Below are positions 1 to 5,492 of a stretch of 9,113 nucleotides of DNA, one piece after another. The translations under genes and the position numbers were made by a program. Numbering within the stretch: position 1 is the stretch's first letter; each line of letters starts with the position of its first letter. The notes under the pieces are model-generated. The model had not been told where the DNA came from and ran no database searches. It saw only the letters and a program-made list of their open reading frames with translations. The stretch is taken from NCBI GenBank assembly GCA_964592095.1, contig CAZQER010000043.1, forward strand, positions 1 through 9,113, written 5' to 3'. Source of the DNA: EX4484-2 sp964592095. Lineage in GTDB: Archaea > Altiarchaeota > Altiarchaeia > IMC4 > QMZM01.

Positions 1-1513
1 CATAAAAGTTTATTTGTTTATCTATAAATCCTGTCTCTGAGTCTGTTGAGTCCCAGATTGTGAGGTTTGCTGTTGAGCCGTTTACTGATGCAAGGTTATA
101 TGCATAGACAGATTGATTACCAAATTTAAATTCCAGTATGTGTTTTCCTGCAGTCAATACCTTACTTATCTCATATCCTGTTTCATTGCATGAGTAATCT
201 GGAATGAAAACGGAATTGTTTATCCATTCATAACCAATAGATTTATTTCCACACCTTATTTCAAGGAATTGTAAATCGTAGTTATAATTACCTGACCATA
301 TTGCATTGGAATTCCTTTTCACTAAAATGATATCATTGGGAACATCAACATCATAGACTTTTCCAGAGTAAGGGATTTTCTTTATTGATTTGATTTTGAT
401 TAGTTTGTTATTTCGGCTTAGAAAGTAAAGAGATTTGTTTGAGCTTATTTTGTTGTATGCCTTGGTTATTGGAAGTAGAGAAAAGTTATTTAAATAATTG
501 GTTTCTAATTTGTTATTATGAAGGTTGAGATTGGAAAGTACATAGTTATGGACCCTGAGATTTGTCACGGAAAGCCAGTTTTCAAGGGAACTAGGATTAT
601 GGTTTGGCAAGTCCTGGAAATGCTCAGGCTCGGCTATAATGAAGGGGAAATTCTTAAGCAATTTCCCTCCCTCACCAAAGAGCACATTAGAGAAGCTTTG
701 AGATTTGCTACTTCTAAATTCAGGGGTGAAGAGTTTGTCCGGATTTAGATTACTGGCTGATGAAAATATTGAAAGAGATCTTGTTACAGAGTTGAGGGAA
801 AGGGAATTTGATATCAAATACTCTGAGAAAGGATTAAAGAATTCTGAATTGATTAAAACATTCGCCAAAGAAAAGAGGATTCTGTTTACACATGATAATG
901 ATTTTTTGCATGAATATTTGTATAAATCTTCTGAAGGTATAATTGTAATTCCCGTTCTTACAATAGAAGAGATGGTAGAAATCTTGCTCAGATTCTTCTC
1001 CAGATTTAAAGGAGAATTTAAAGGTAGAACCTTCCTGTTATCTAAAGAAGGTGTAATTGTGTTTGAAAGTAAAGAATAAACCCCATGCTCTGGAGAAACT
1101 ATTAATTTATCTTTATTCTCTAAGGTAATTTCATATATCTCTCCTTTATAATCATATTCAAATAGCTTTTTAGCTTTCTGCCATTCTTTTTGTTTTGTTT
1201 TTTGGTTTAGAGTAAGAATTACCTCATTTCCTTTTAATTCATAGAAGCATTTCCATCCATTTTCTGTTAGAATTTGTGTCTCATTGTCATAGCATCCATG
1301 GGGTTTATTGGTCCATGTTATCCCATTTATTGCTTTAATTGTCAGATTTCCATTACCCGTTGTTTCAAAGTGAATGGTCCAGTTTCCATTGATCTTGGGA
1401 TGGGATTGTATGTTTAATATTCTTATCTGTGGTGAGACAGCAAGAGATAAAGAGCTAAGAATAAGCAGGACAAACAATGCAATTAGCCCTGTTATGGTTT
1501 TTTGTTGATTCAT
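1..1513 (-). CDS. Secreted protein with a split intein-like Hint domain (partial, 3' end beyond the window)
   Basis: I translated this strand codon by codon from the ATG at 1513-1511 and met no stop before base 1, so at least 504 residues are encoded and the C-terminus is missing. Residues 1-26 are a signal peptide: polar MNQQKT, a hydrophobic core of Leu/Ile/Val/Ala, then SLSLAVS. Residues 27-73 are a beta-rich, Asn/Thr-rich stretch. C74 opens a Hint domain (CYDNETQILTENGW), with a block-B-like SPEH at 140-143. After a long insert the domain resumes near residue 344 and ends with VYDVDVPNDIILVKR (386-400) and WSGN (406-409). Residues 410-504 look like an extracellular beta domain (YDLQFLEIRCG, GYEWINN, KVLTAGKHILEFKFG). 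The codons for about 148-341 are antisense to two plus-strand genes. Protein function is unknown; an envelope or surface role is inferred from the signal peptide and the Asn-X-Ser/Thr-rich composition. Confidence 0.8.
   Translation of the reverse strand, partial: MNQQKTITGLIALFVLLILSSLSLAVSPQIRILNIQSHPKINGNWTIHFETTGNGNLTIKAINGITWTNKPHGCYDNETQILTENGWKCFYELKGNEVILTLNQKTKQKEWQKAKKLFEYDYKGEIYEITLENKDKLIVSPEHGVYSLLSNTITPSLDNRKVLPLNSPLNLEKNLSKISTISSIVRTGITIIPSEDLYKYSCKKSLSCVNRILFSLANVLINSEFFNPFSEYLISNSLSLNSVTRSLSIFSSASNLNPDKLFTPEFRSSKSQSFSNVLFGEGGKLLKNFPFIIAEPEHFQDLPNHNPSSLENWLSVTNLRVHNYVLSNLNLHNNKLETNYLNNFSLLPITKAYNKISSNKSLYFLSRNNKLIKIKSIKKIPYSGKVYDVDVPNDIILVKRNSNAIWSGNYNYDLQFLEIRCGNKSIGYEWINNSVFIPDYSCNETGYEISKVLTAGKHILEFKFGNQSVYAYNLASVNGSTANLTIWDSTDSETGFIDKQINFY
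287..484 (-). other. C-terminal half of the Hint domain (intein blocks F and G)
   Basis: This part encodes residues 344-409. FSLLPITKAYNKISSNKSL followed by YFL and a Lys-rich strand leads to YSGKVYDVDVPNDIILVKR, a clear match to Hint block F (GKVYDVxVPN...LVxRN). It ends at WSGN409, where Asn409 is the candidate terminal Asn. The next residue is Tyr410, not the Cys, Ser or Thr needed for standard splicing, and the residue before the Asn is Gly rather than the usual His. It lies in the same reading frame as the N-terminal half, about 196 codons away. Confidence 0.78.
489..497 (+). promoter_or_regulatory. TATA box (box A) for the DUF433-DUF5615 pair
   Basis: TTTAAATAA is preceded by the purine-rich AGAAAAG, which is suitable as a BRE. 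Its centre lies about 25 bases before the ATG at 518. With no Shine-Dalgarno motif between box and start, this fits a leaderless archaeal transcript. The box lies inside or at the edge of codons of the Hint gene on the other strand. Confidence 0.55.
518..748 (+). CDS. DUF433 protein, probable antitoxin of a DUF433-DUF5615 pair
   Basis: The 76-residue product matches the DUF433 family along its whole length: the N-terminal strand YIVMDPEICHGKPVFKGTRI (8-27) has the typical (D/N)PEICHGKPxxKGTRI signature, followed by helices with WQVLEMLRLGYNEGEIL and a final LTKEHIREALRFA. The family is small, with a winged-helix-like fold, and is commonly encoded directly before a PIN-like DUF5615 protein, for which it is assumed to be the antitoxin and autoregulator. 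The next gene here is exactly that, overlapping by 14 bases. Start: the only ATG that keeps the family's N-terminus, with a TATA box at leaderless spacing. Oddity: the gene is wholly antisense to an open frame of the exported Hint protein and in codon register with it. Its six Leu codons include no TTA or CTA and its two Ser codons no TCA, the codons that would put stops in the other strand. Confidence 0.88.
   Translation: MKVEIGKYIVMDPEICHGKPVFKGTRIMVWQVLEMLRLGYNEGEILKQFPSLTKEHIREALRFATSKFRGEEFVRI
722..729 (+). promoter_or_regulatory. Shine-Dalgarno site deciding the DUF5615 start
   Basis: AGGGGTGA complements the archaeal 16S rRNA 3' end (GGTGA core) and ends five bases before the TTG at 735. 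It argues for TTG735 as the DUF5615 start over GTG at 726 (which overlaps the site) or TTG at 705. It lies within the last codons of DUF433. Confidence 0.55.
735..1079 (+). CDS. DUF5615 PIN-like protein, probable toxin nuclease
   Basis: About 114 residues from the TTG start. The family signature is clear: FRLLADENI near the N-terminus gives the first acidic residues of a PIN-like active site, and ILFTHDNDF in the middle gives the D-x-D segment, followed by GIIVIP, the usual strand after it. DUF5615 is related to the PIN/Mut7-C nuclease fold and is typically paired with DUF433, so an RNA-cleaving toxin held by the upstream protein is the reasonable reading; activity is inferred. Length is normal for the family and no key residue appears to be lost. 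The start is uncertain: TTG735 has a good Shine-Dalgarno, while GTG726 adds three residues and TTG705 adds ten. The gene overlaps DUF433, and its last codons and stop overlap, antisense, the Hint codons for residues 145-147. Confidence 0.83.
   Translation: MSGFRLLADENIERDLVTELREREFDIKYSEKGLKNSELIKTFAKEKRILFTHDNDFLHEYLYKSSEGIIVIPVLTIEEMVEILLRFFSRFKGEFKGRTFLLSKEGVIVFESKE
1073..1294 (-). other. N-terminal half of the Hint domain (intein blocks A and B)
   Basis: This part encodes residues 74-147 of the exported protein. It begins with Cys74, the expected N-terminal nucleophile, in CYDNETQILTENGW, which matches the C-x-D-x-(D/E)-T-x-(I/V)-L-T pattern of Hint block A. It continues with LKGNEVILTLN and a Lys-rich EYDYKGEIYEI strand, and reaches block B at DKLIVSPEHGVYS, where His143 stands at the conserved T/S-x-x-H position that assists N-terminal acyl shift. 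The residue before Cys74 is Gly73. The last codons here overlap, antisense, the final codons of the DUF5615 gene. Confidence 0.8.
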
Positions 1514-1550
1514 TTAATAGGAAGTTATGTCAACATGAGGTTGATGTGTT

Positions 1551-1566
1551 ATGATGGTATGATGGT
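1551..1566. repeat. Tandem ATGATGGT duplication in the leader of the exported-protein gene
   Basis: The octamer ATGATGGT occurs twice back to back, at 1551-1558 and 1559-1566, just downstream (minus strand) of the probable TATA box, where the transcript should begin. It could be an operator or a replication-slippage duplication; the sequence alone does not say. Confidence 0.5.
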
Positions 1567-1571
1567 AATAT

Positions 1572-1582
1572 GTTTATATATT
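1572..1582 (-). promoter_or_regulatory. Probable TATA box for the exported Hint-protein gene
   Basis: Read on the minus strand this is AATATATAAAC, a good archaeal box A. Transcription would start near 1550, giving a leader of roughly 35-40 bases before the ATG at 1513. No convincing Shine-Dalgarno is seen before that ATG. Other AT-rich sequence nearby makes the exact box uncertain. Confidence 0.45.
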
Positions 1583-1650
1583 AATATAATTTTAATATAA
1601 TAAGATTATAATAAGACAATTTAATATAATAAGACAATTAAGACAAAATT
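1580..1650. repeat. AT-rich direct repeats between the signal peptidase and the exported-protein gene
   Basis: The 15-base unit TTTAATATAATAAGA is present exactly at 1591-1605 and 1620-1634. AAGACAA occurs three times (1613-1619, 1631-1637, 1640-1646), partly overlapping the second unit. The block lies between the signal peptidase stop at 1664 and the exported-protein promoter. It may combine transcription end signals for the peptidase with regulatory DNA. No gene is seen here. Confidence 0.6.
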
Positions 1651-1663
1651 TTAATCAAATCGA

Positions 1664-2413
1664 TCAGATTGGTATAATTTTATTCAACGCTATCTTCAAC
1701 CATCCGATGTATGGAATTCTTATAAATCCTCTTGCAATCAACTGTCTATCCGTTACTGGAAGTGCAATTCCCCTGTTTGCCCCGCACTGATCACTATACA
1801 TATTATTATCCCCCTTTGTTATATAGAAATTAAAATCTCCAGATTTGGGAAAATCCCTATACGGACAATATTCCCCAGTAATGCATTTCTTTATATATGG
1901 AATATAAATCCTATTGAAATCATCATAGGTTAAACAATCAAGTGTCCCTTCAGAGTTATTTATCCCCCAGTTCCTTATTCTTACTATACCAACAACCCTA
2001 TGGATTATTGGTTCATTTCCTTTGTGTAATCTGTCTCTGTTGTATATTACAACATCACCAAGTCTTGTTTCTGGGAATATCGGTAGGATGACACCCTTAC
2101 CATCAGGCGTTATTGTCAATACCATATCTCCCATTGAGAAACCATTTTGAAATGGAAATCCAGATATCTTCTCCTTAGAGATATTGTGGCTTATAAGCCA
2201 TGAATCCCAATTTACACTTGAATATGGATGACACCCAGCACCATTCCATAAACTGCCTTGATGATACATACTACAGGATGTTACTACAACCAATGGTAGT
2301 AAGATATGTGCTCCAAGAAATAGACGCGAAAAAATAATTATTAGACCAATGATAACAACAACCTCTACTAAATCCCTTATCCATCCAATAATCTCATCTT
2401 TGATATCACTCAT
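1664..2413 (-). CDS. Archaeal signal peptidase I (S26 family, Sec11-like)
   Basis: This membrane serine peptidase should remove signal peptides from Sec-exported proteins on the outer face of the membrane. A single N-terminal membrane segment spans about residues 16-45. The catalytic motif follows at once: VVVTSCSMYH, with Ser48 as nucleophile. IIHRVVGI supplies His138 in place of the bacterial Lys, and TKGDNNMYSD supplies the conserved Asp residues 202 and 208, so the Ser-His-Asp set of the archaeal/ER type is complete. The C-terminal RIPYIGWLKI is typical of archaeal members. Between the SCSM box and the next conserved GDMVL there are about 45 residues with several Trp and His plus FPFQNGFSMGD, far more than in the compact family members. 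A second extension lies at about 150-195. The 249-residue length is therefore on the long side. It is divergent from the aminotransferase operon and upstream of the exported Hint-protein gene on the same strand. Confidence 0.88.
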   Translation of the reverse strand: MSDIKDEIIGWIRDLVEVVVIIGLIIIFSRLFLGAHILLPLVVVTSCSMYHQGSLWNGAGCHPYSSVNWDSWLISHNISKEKISGFPFQNGFSMGDMVLTITPDGKGVILPIFPETRLGDVVIYNRDRLHKGNEPIIHRVVGIVRIRNWGINNSEGTLDCLTYDDFNRIYIPYIKKCITGEYCPYRDFPKSGDFNFYITKGDNNMYSDQCGANRGIALPVTDRQLIARGFIRIPYIGWLKIALNKIIPI

Positions 2414-2420
2414 CCTGATC

Positions 2421-2455
2421 TTAATTATTCTTAATTATCAGAATATAATAATTTT
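2421..2455. promoter_or_regulatory. Divergent promoter region between signal peptidase and aminotransferase operon
   Basis: The 71 bases between the two divergent starts hold a near-perfect tandem repeat, TTAATTATTC / TTAATTATCA (2421-2440), followed by GAATATAATAATTTTA, which can act as box A in either direction. For the plus gene it implies a start near 2470 and a short leader that includes the Shine-Dalgarno at 2475. For the minus gene it implies a leader of only a few bases. Confidence 0.4.
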
Positions 2456-2474
2456 ACTGGTAATATAAAAATTC

Positions 2475-2480
2475 AGGTGA
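2475..2480 (+). promoter_or_regulatory. Shine-Dalgarno of the class I aminotransferase
   Basis: AGGTGA, a strong match to the archaeal anti-Shine-Dalgarno, ends four bases before the ATG at 2485 and supports that start. Confidence 0.65.
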
Positions 2481-2484
2481 ATTT

Positions 2485-3624
2485 ATGAAATTTGCATCAA
2501 GATTGAAAAGGGTAAATGAATCTGTAACATTTAGATATTCTGCATTGGCAAAGGGTGAGGGGGTAATAAATCTAACACATGGGGTGACAAATTTCAATAC
2601 ACCGAAGAGGATTGTTGATGCTACAAAGAATGCTATTGATGAGGGCAAAACGATATATACGCAAACAAGAGGCATACCCGAGTTAAGAAAAAAAATAGCG
2701 GAAAAGCTATACAGAGAGAATGGAATAGAAGGTTTGGATATTGATAATATTTTGGTCAGTACTGGTGCAAAACAGATAATATTTGAGGCTGTAATGGCTT
2801 TAATAAATAAAGGTGATGAGGTTGCAATACCAGACCCTTCATGGGTGAGTTATGAATCAATCATAAATATAGCACAAGGAAAAGTGGTATGGTTAAAAAC
2901 AAAACCAGAGAACGGGTTTATTCCCGATGATAATTTCCTATCAGAACTTGAAAATAGCAATCCGAAGCTTATCCTTATAAATTCGCCAAATAATCCAACT
3001 GGTGTTGTTTATCCAAAGAGAATAATCAAAAAAATTGTTGATATAGCAGAGAGAAGGGATTCATGGATTCTCTCAGATGAAATCTATGAGAAGATTATCT
3101 ACGAAGGCGAGCATTTTTCTCCTGGAAGTATCTATGATAAAACAATAACTGTAAATGGATTCTCAAAGGAGTTTTCAATGACTGGATGGAGATTGGGTTA
3201 TGGTGCATCTCCCATAAAAAAAATAATTGACAAAATGAATATTATACAATCTCAAAGTGTTTCATGTGCGGTATCATTTATTCAATATGGAGCATTGGAG
3301 GCATTCAGTAATGATGTAAAAGATGATGTAAAGAGGATGGTTAATGAGCTTAAAATCAGGAGGGATTTACTTGTTGATGGATTAAAGAATATTGGATTAA
3401 TCAATTATAAAAATTATAAACCCAATGGTGCATTTTATGTTTTTCCCAAATTAAGTGACGGGAATGATATAGAAATTGCCGATAATCTACTTAGAAACGG
3501 TATAGGGATCATACCTGGAAGCCCATTTGGTTCATCTGGCAGGGGTTGCGTAAGAATGAGTTACGGTTCTATTTCAAAGGAAAAGATAGGTGAGGTTTTG
3601 AAAAGGTTGAAAAAGGTTTCTTAA
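2485..3624 (+). CDS. PLP-dependent class I/II aminotransferase (aspartate aminotransferase-like)
   Basis: The 379-residue product is a full-length fold-type I transaminase moving an amino group between an amino acid and a 2-oxo acid in the cytoplasm. Landmarks in order: STGAKQ (92-97) for phosphate binding, NSPNNPTG (166-173) with the Asn that contacts the PLP ring hydroxyl, SDEIYE (197-202) with Asp198 for the pyridine nitrogen and Tyr201, NGFSKEFSMTGWRLGYG (224-240) with Lys228 as the Schiff-base lysine and Arg236 for the phosphate, and GCVRMSYG with Arg357 for the substrate carboxylate. The layout is that of the aspartate aminotransferase subgroup that also holds alanine, aromatic and LysN-like enzymes, so I do not assign a substrate. 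It is the first gene of a four-gene operon; the next start is one base after its stop. Confidence 0.9.
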   Translation: MKFASRLKRVNESVTFRYSALAKGEGVINLTHGVTNFNTPKRIVDATKNAIDEGKTIYTQTRGIPELRKKIAEKLYRENGIEGLDIDNILVSTGAKQIIFEAVMALINKGDEVAIPDPSWVSYESIINIAQGKVVWLKTKPENGFIPDDNFLSELENSNPKLILINSPNNPTGVVYPKRIIKKIVDIAERRDSWILSDEIYEKIIYEGEHFSPGSIYDKTITVNGFSKEFSMTGWRLGYGASPIKKIIDKMNIIQSQSVSCAVSFIQYGALEAFSNDVKDDVKRMVNELKIRRDLLVDGLKNIGLINYKNYKPNGAFYVFPKLSDGNDIEIADNLLRNGIGIIPGSPFGSSGRGCVRMSYGSISKEKIGEVLKRLKKVS

Positions 3625-3625
3625 A

Positions 3626-4312
3626 ATGGATTTATTTTCAAAAGAGATTTTGTCGTATATCGGAATAATAGTGGTTATTATAGTCTCAATTATTCTTGTA
3701 TTAACAGTTCTATCATTGATTTTAGTATATTTTATTTTCAGGAACAAGGTGCTTATAGAAAAGATATCATCCATTTTCAGTTCCATAACACTTAAAATAC
3801 TGCTATTTATGCTTGATTTACTCTATATACCATCAAAAAAGATAATATCAATGCTTGGAGGTAATGATAACATGATAGATATTGTAAGCATTGATATTAG
3901 AAATATGTTGCTTAAAAATAGCTTCTCAGCAGTTCCATTTGAGGATAGAATAATAATTTTACCACAATGTCTTAGAAGTTTGGAGTGTAAAACCTCTTTC
4001 AATTCCATTAAAGGAGCGCAATGTCTTAAATGCGGTAAATGTAAAATCTGTGATATTGCAAAAAAAGCAGAGGAATTAAAATATAAGGGATGTTATATTG
4101 CACCCGGGGGTGGTTTTGTTAGAAGGATTATCAATGAGATAAAACCAAAGGCAGTACTTGGAATAGGTTGCCCATATGAGGTTAATATTGGTATGTTAGA
4201 AGTATCTAATAAGGGAATACCCGTACAAGGAATTACATTATTAAAAACGGGTTGTGTTGAAACAGATGTAGAACTCAATGATGTATTTAGGGTGATGGAA
4301 TATGGTAAATGA
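3626..4312 (+). CDS. DUF116 protein, membrane-anchored and cysteine-rich
   Basis: The 228-residue product has two parts. Residues 10-38 form a strong membrane segment, followed by an amphipathic stretch. Residues 105-215 are the DUF116 domain, recognisable from ILPQCLRSLEC, the cluster QCLKCGKCKIC (Cys133, 136, 139, 142), IAPGGGFVRRII, AVLGIGCPYEVNIGM and GIPVQGITLLKTGCV. Nine cysteines are spread over the domain (115, 121, 133, 136, 139, 142, 156, 182, 210), suggesting one or two metal or iron-sulfur sites; this is inference, since the family's biochemical role is not known to me. By the positive-inside rule the Cys domain is probably cytoplasmic. It starts one base after the aminotransferase stop with only a weak Shine-Dalgarno, which suggests translational coupling, and overlaps the next gene by 11 bases. 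Confidence 0.87.
   Translation: MDLFSKEILSYIGIIVVIIVSIILVLTVLSLILVYFIFRNKVLIEKISSIFSSITLKILLFMLDLLYIPSKKIISMLGGNDNMIDIVSIDIRNMLLKNSFSAVPFEDRIIILPQCLRSLECKTSFNSIKGAQCLKCGKCKICDIAKKAEELKYKGCYIAPGGGFVRRIINEIKPKAVLGIGCPYEVNIGMLEVSNKGIPVQGITLLKTGCVETDVELNDVFRVMEYGK
4291..4296 (+). promoter_or_regulatory. Shine-Dalgarno of the operon's third gene
   Basis: GGTGAT, a strong match to the archaeal 16S 3' end, lies within the last codons of the DUF116 gene and ends five bases before the ATG at 4302. It supports the overlapping start. Confidence 0.6.
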
Positions 4313-5492
4313 AAAAGGTGGGAAAAATAAGGGATCAGCGATATTTGACATTATTGTCATTGTTGCATTTACAATCTCTTCTGTTGCCTCATTTTACACC
4401 TTTGGTTGTTTATCTGTGGATATATCGTATATGTTTAATATATTATTCTCAATGAGCATCATTGATAATATATTATCAATTATAAATTCTCTGATACCCT
4501 TCTTCCTCTTATTCCCACTCCCATTCTCTATCATTGCAGTATATGGGATCAAAAGGGAACACTTTAACTTTATTATACCGTTAATGGCGTCTGTACTCTC
4601 AATATTGTTTGGTTTATTGATATTCAATATTAACCTAACATACATGCTATTTTCTATTTCATTTATTATTGGTTCTATAATATGTAGCTATTGGTCTCAT
4701 ACAAGATATAGGGAATTGAAATTCATGAAAATTTATAGAGCAACAACAACCTCCTCATCAAAGGCATTTCTGATGATAAAGATAGGCATCATTGTTGCAA
4801 TATTTATCAGTTTACAGAGCAACGAGGCAAGGATTGAAAAATTTATAGATAATGGTATTGATTCACTCTCTATACTCTCAATAAAGATTGGTGAAAAACA
4901 ACTGAAATCTCAGGTTGAGGGGAGTGTAAAAGCACAGAGTAATATACAAAAGGAGATGATATCTAATCTTACCACAAGTATAGGAAACTTCATTAAGATC
5001 AAGGGCATTAAAAAGATCGATGAAATTAAAGAGAAGGAATTGCAATCAATAGACAAACTAAATATCCCAAATGAAATTAAGAATGAGATTAGGGATTATA
5101 TAGGGAATATGCTTGATAAAGAAAGGCAAAACTGGAATGATGAAATAGATAATGAGATTAAAAGAATGCTGTATCAGATATCCAAAAGATTTGAGGATGA
5201 ATCCTATCAGAAACAATTAATTGAAGAATATGAAGATAAATTGAAGAAAGAGATGTTAACCAAAGAAAAGGTAAGAGAGCAGATAGAAAATCTATTAAGA
5301 GAAGAAATTGATATAGAAGGAAAAGGCATTGTGATGTATGATATCGTAAAGACAACCCTCCCAATAATTATAATCTTAATATTATTGGCAATTATAGATA
5401 TCTGGAAAAAACTCATTTTCTTACCATTGGTTGGTATTTATTCTTTAATATTAACAAAGGGGATAAAAATAGAAGGGGATGATGAAGTTTAA
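4302..5492 (+). CDS. Polytopic membrane protein with a large helical, coiled-coil-like domain; unknown function
   Basis: I do not recognise a family. The 396-residue product has hydrophobic segments at about 14-36, 62-82, 89-109, 112-131 and 157-172, then a long highly charged Glu/Lys/Ile-rich helical stretch (about 173-345) with coiled-coil character (for example KEKVREQIENLLREEID), and two more membrane segments at about 351-367 and 370-386. Basic residues at the N-terminus and around 132-144 suggest a cytoplasmic N-terminus, which would place the helical domain outside the cell; this is a prediction by eye. The start is supported by a Shine-Dalgarno at 4291. It overlaps DUF116 by 11 bases and the next aminotransferase by 14, so it is certainly part of the operon. 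A scaffold, sensor or transport-associated role is possible but unsupported. Confidence 0.82.
   Translation: MVNEKGGKNKGSAIFDIIVIVAFTISSVASFYTFGCLSVDISYMFNILFSMSIIDNILSIINSLIPFFLLFPLPFSIIAVYGIKREHFNFIIPLMASVLSILFGLLIFNINLTYMLFSISFIIGSIICSYWSHTRYRELKFMKIYRATTTSSSKAFLMIKIGIIVAIFISLQSNEARIEKFIDNGIDSLSILSIKIGEKQLKSQVEGSVKAQSNIQKEMISNLTTSIGNFIKIKGIKKIDEIKEKELQSIDKLNIPNEIKNEIRDYIGNMLDKERQNWNDEIDNEIKRMLYQISKRFEDESYQKQLIEEYEDKLKKEMLTKEKVREQIENLLREEIDIEGKGIVMYDIVKTTLPIIIILILLAIIDIWKKLIFLPLVGIYSLILTKGIKIEGDDEV

Noticed and set aside
518..1079. The possibility that the plus-strand DUF433 and DUF5615 frames are chance frames antisense to a real, continuous exported protein.
   Set aside because: Both translations match their families over full length (HGKPVFKGTRI; LLADENI and FTHDND) and sit in the usual order with a TATA box and Shine-Dalgarno. 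The opposing translation is a Ser/Leu/Asn-rich sequence without family features, as expected of a shadow.
1080..1513. Reading the minus-strand segment here as a separate, truncated gene or pseudogene.
   Set aside because: The frame continues without a stop or shift through the nested genes into matching Hint C-terminal sequence, so it is one open frame rather than two fragments.
1580..1650. CRISPR-like array in the AT-rich repeats.
   Set aside because: The repeats are short, spacing is irregular, there are only two or three copies, and no spacers of even size or cas genes are present.
2454..2675. Minus-strand frame over the start of the class I aminotransferase, and similar short frames at 3574-3786, 3823-4008, 4093-4278, 4394-4645, 5158-5416 and 6075-6350.
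   Set aside because: All are antisense to clear genes of the operon and show no family features, signal or start site.
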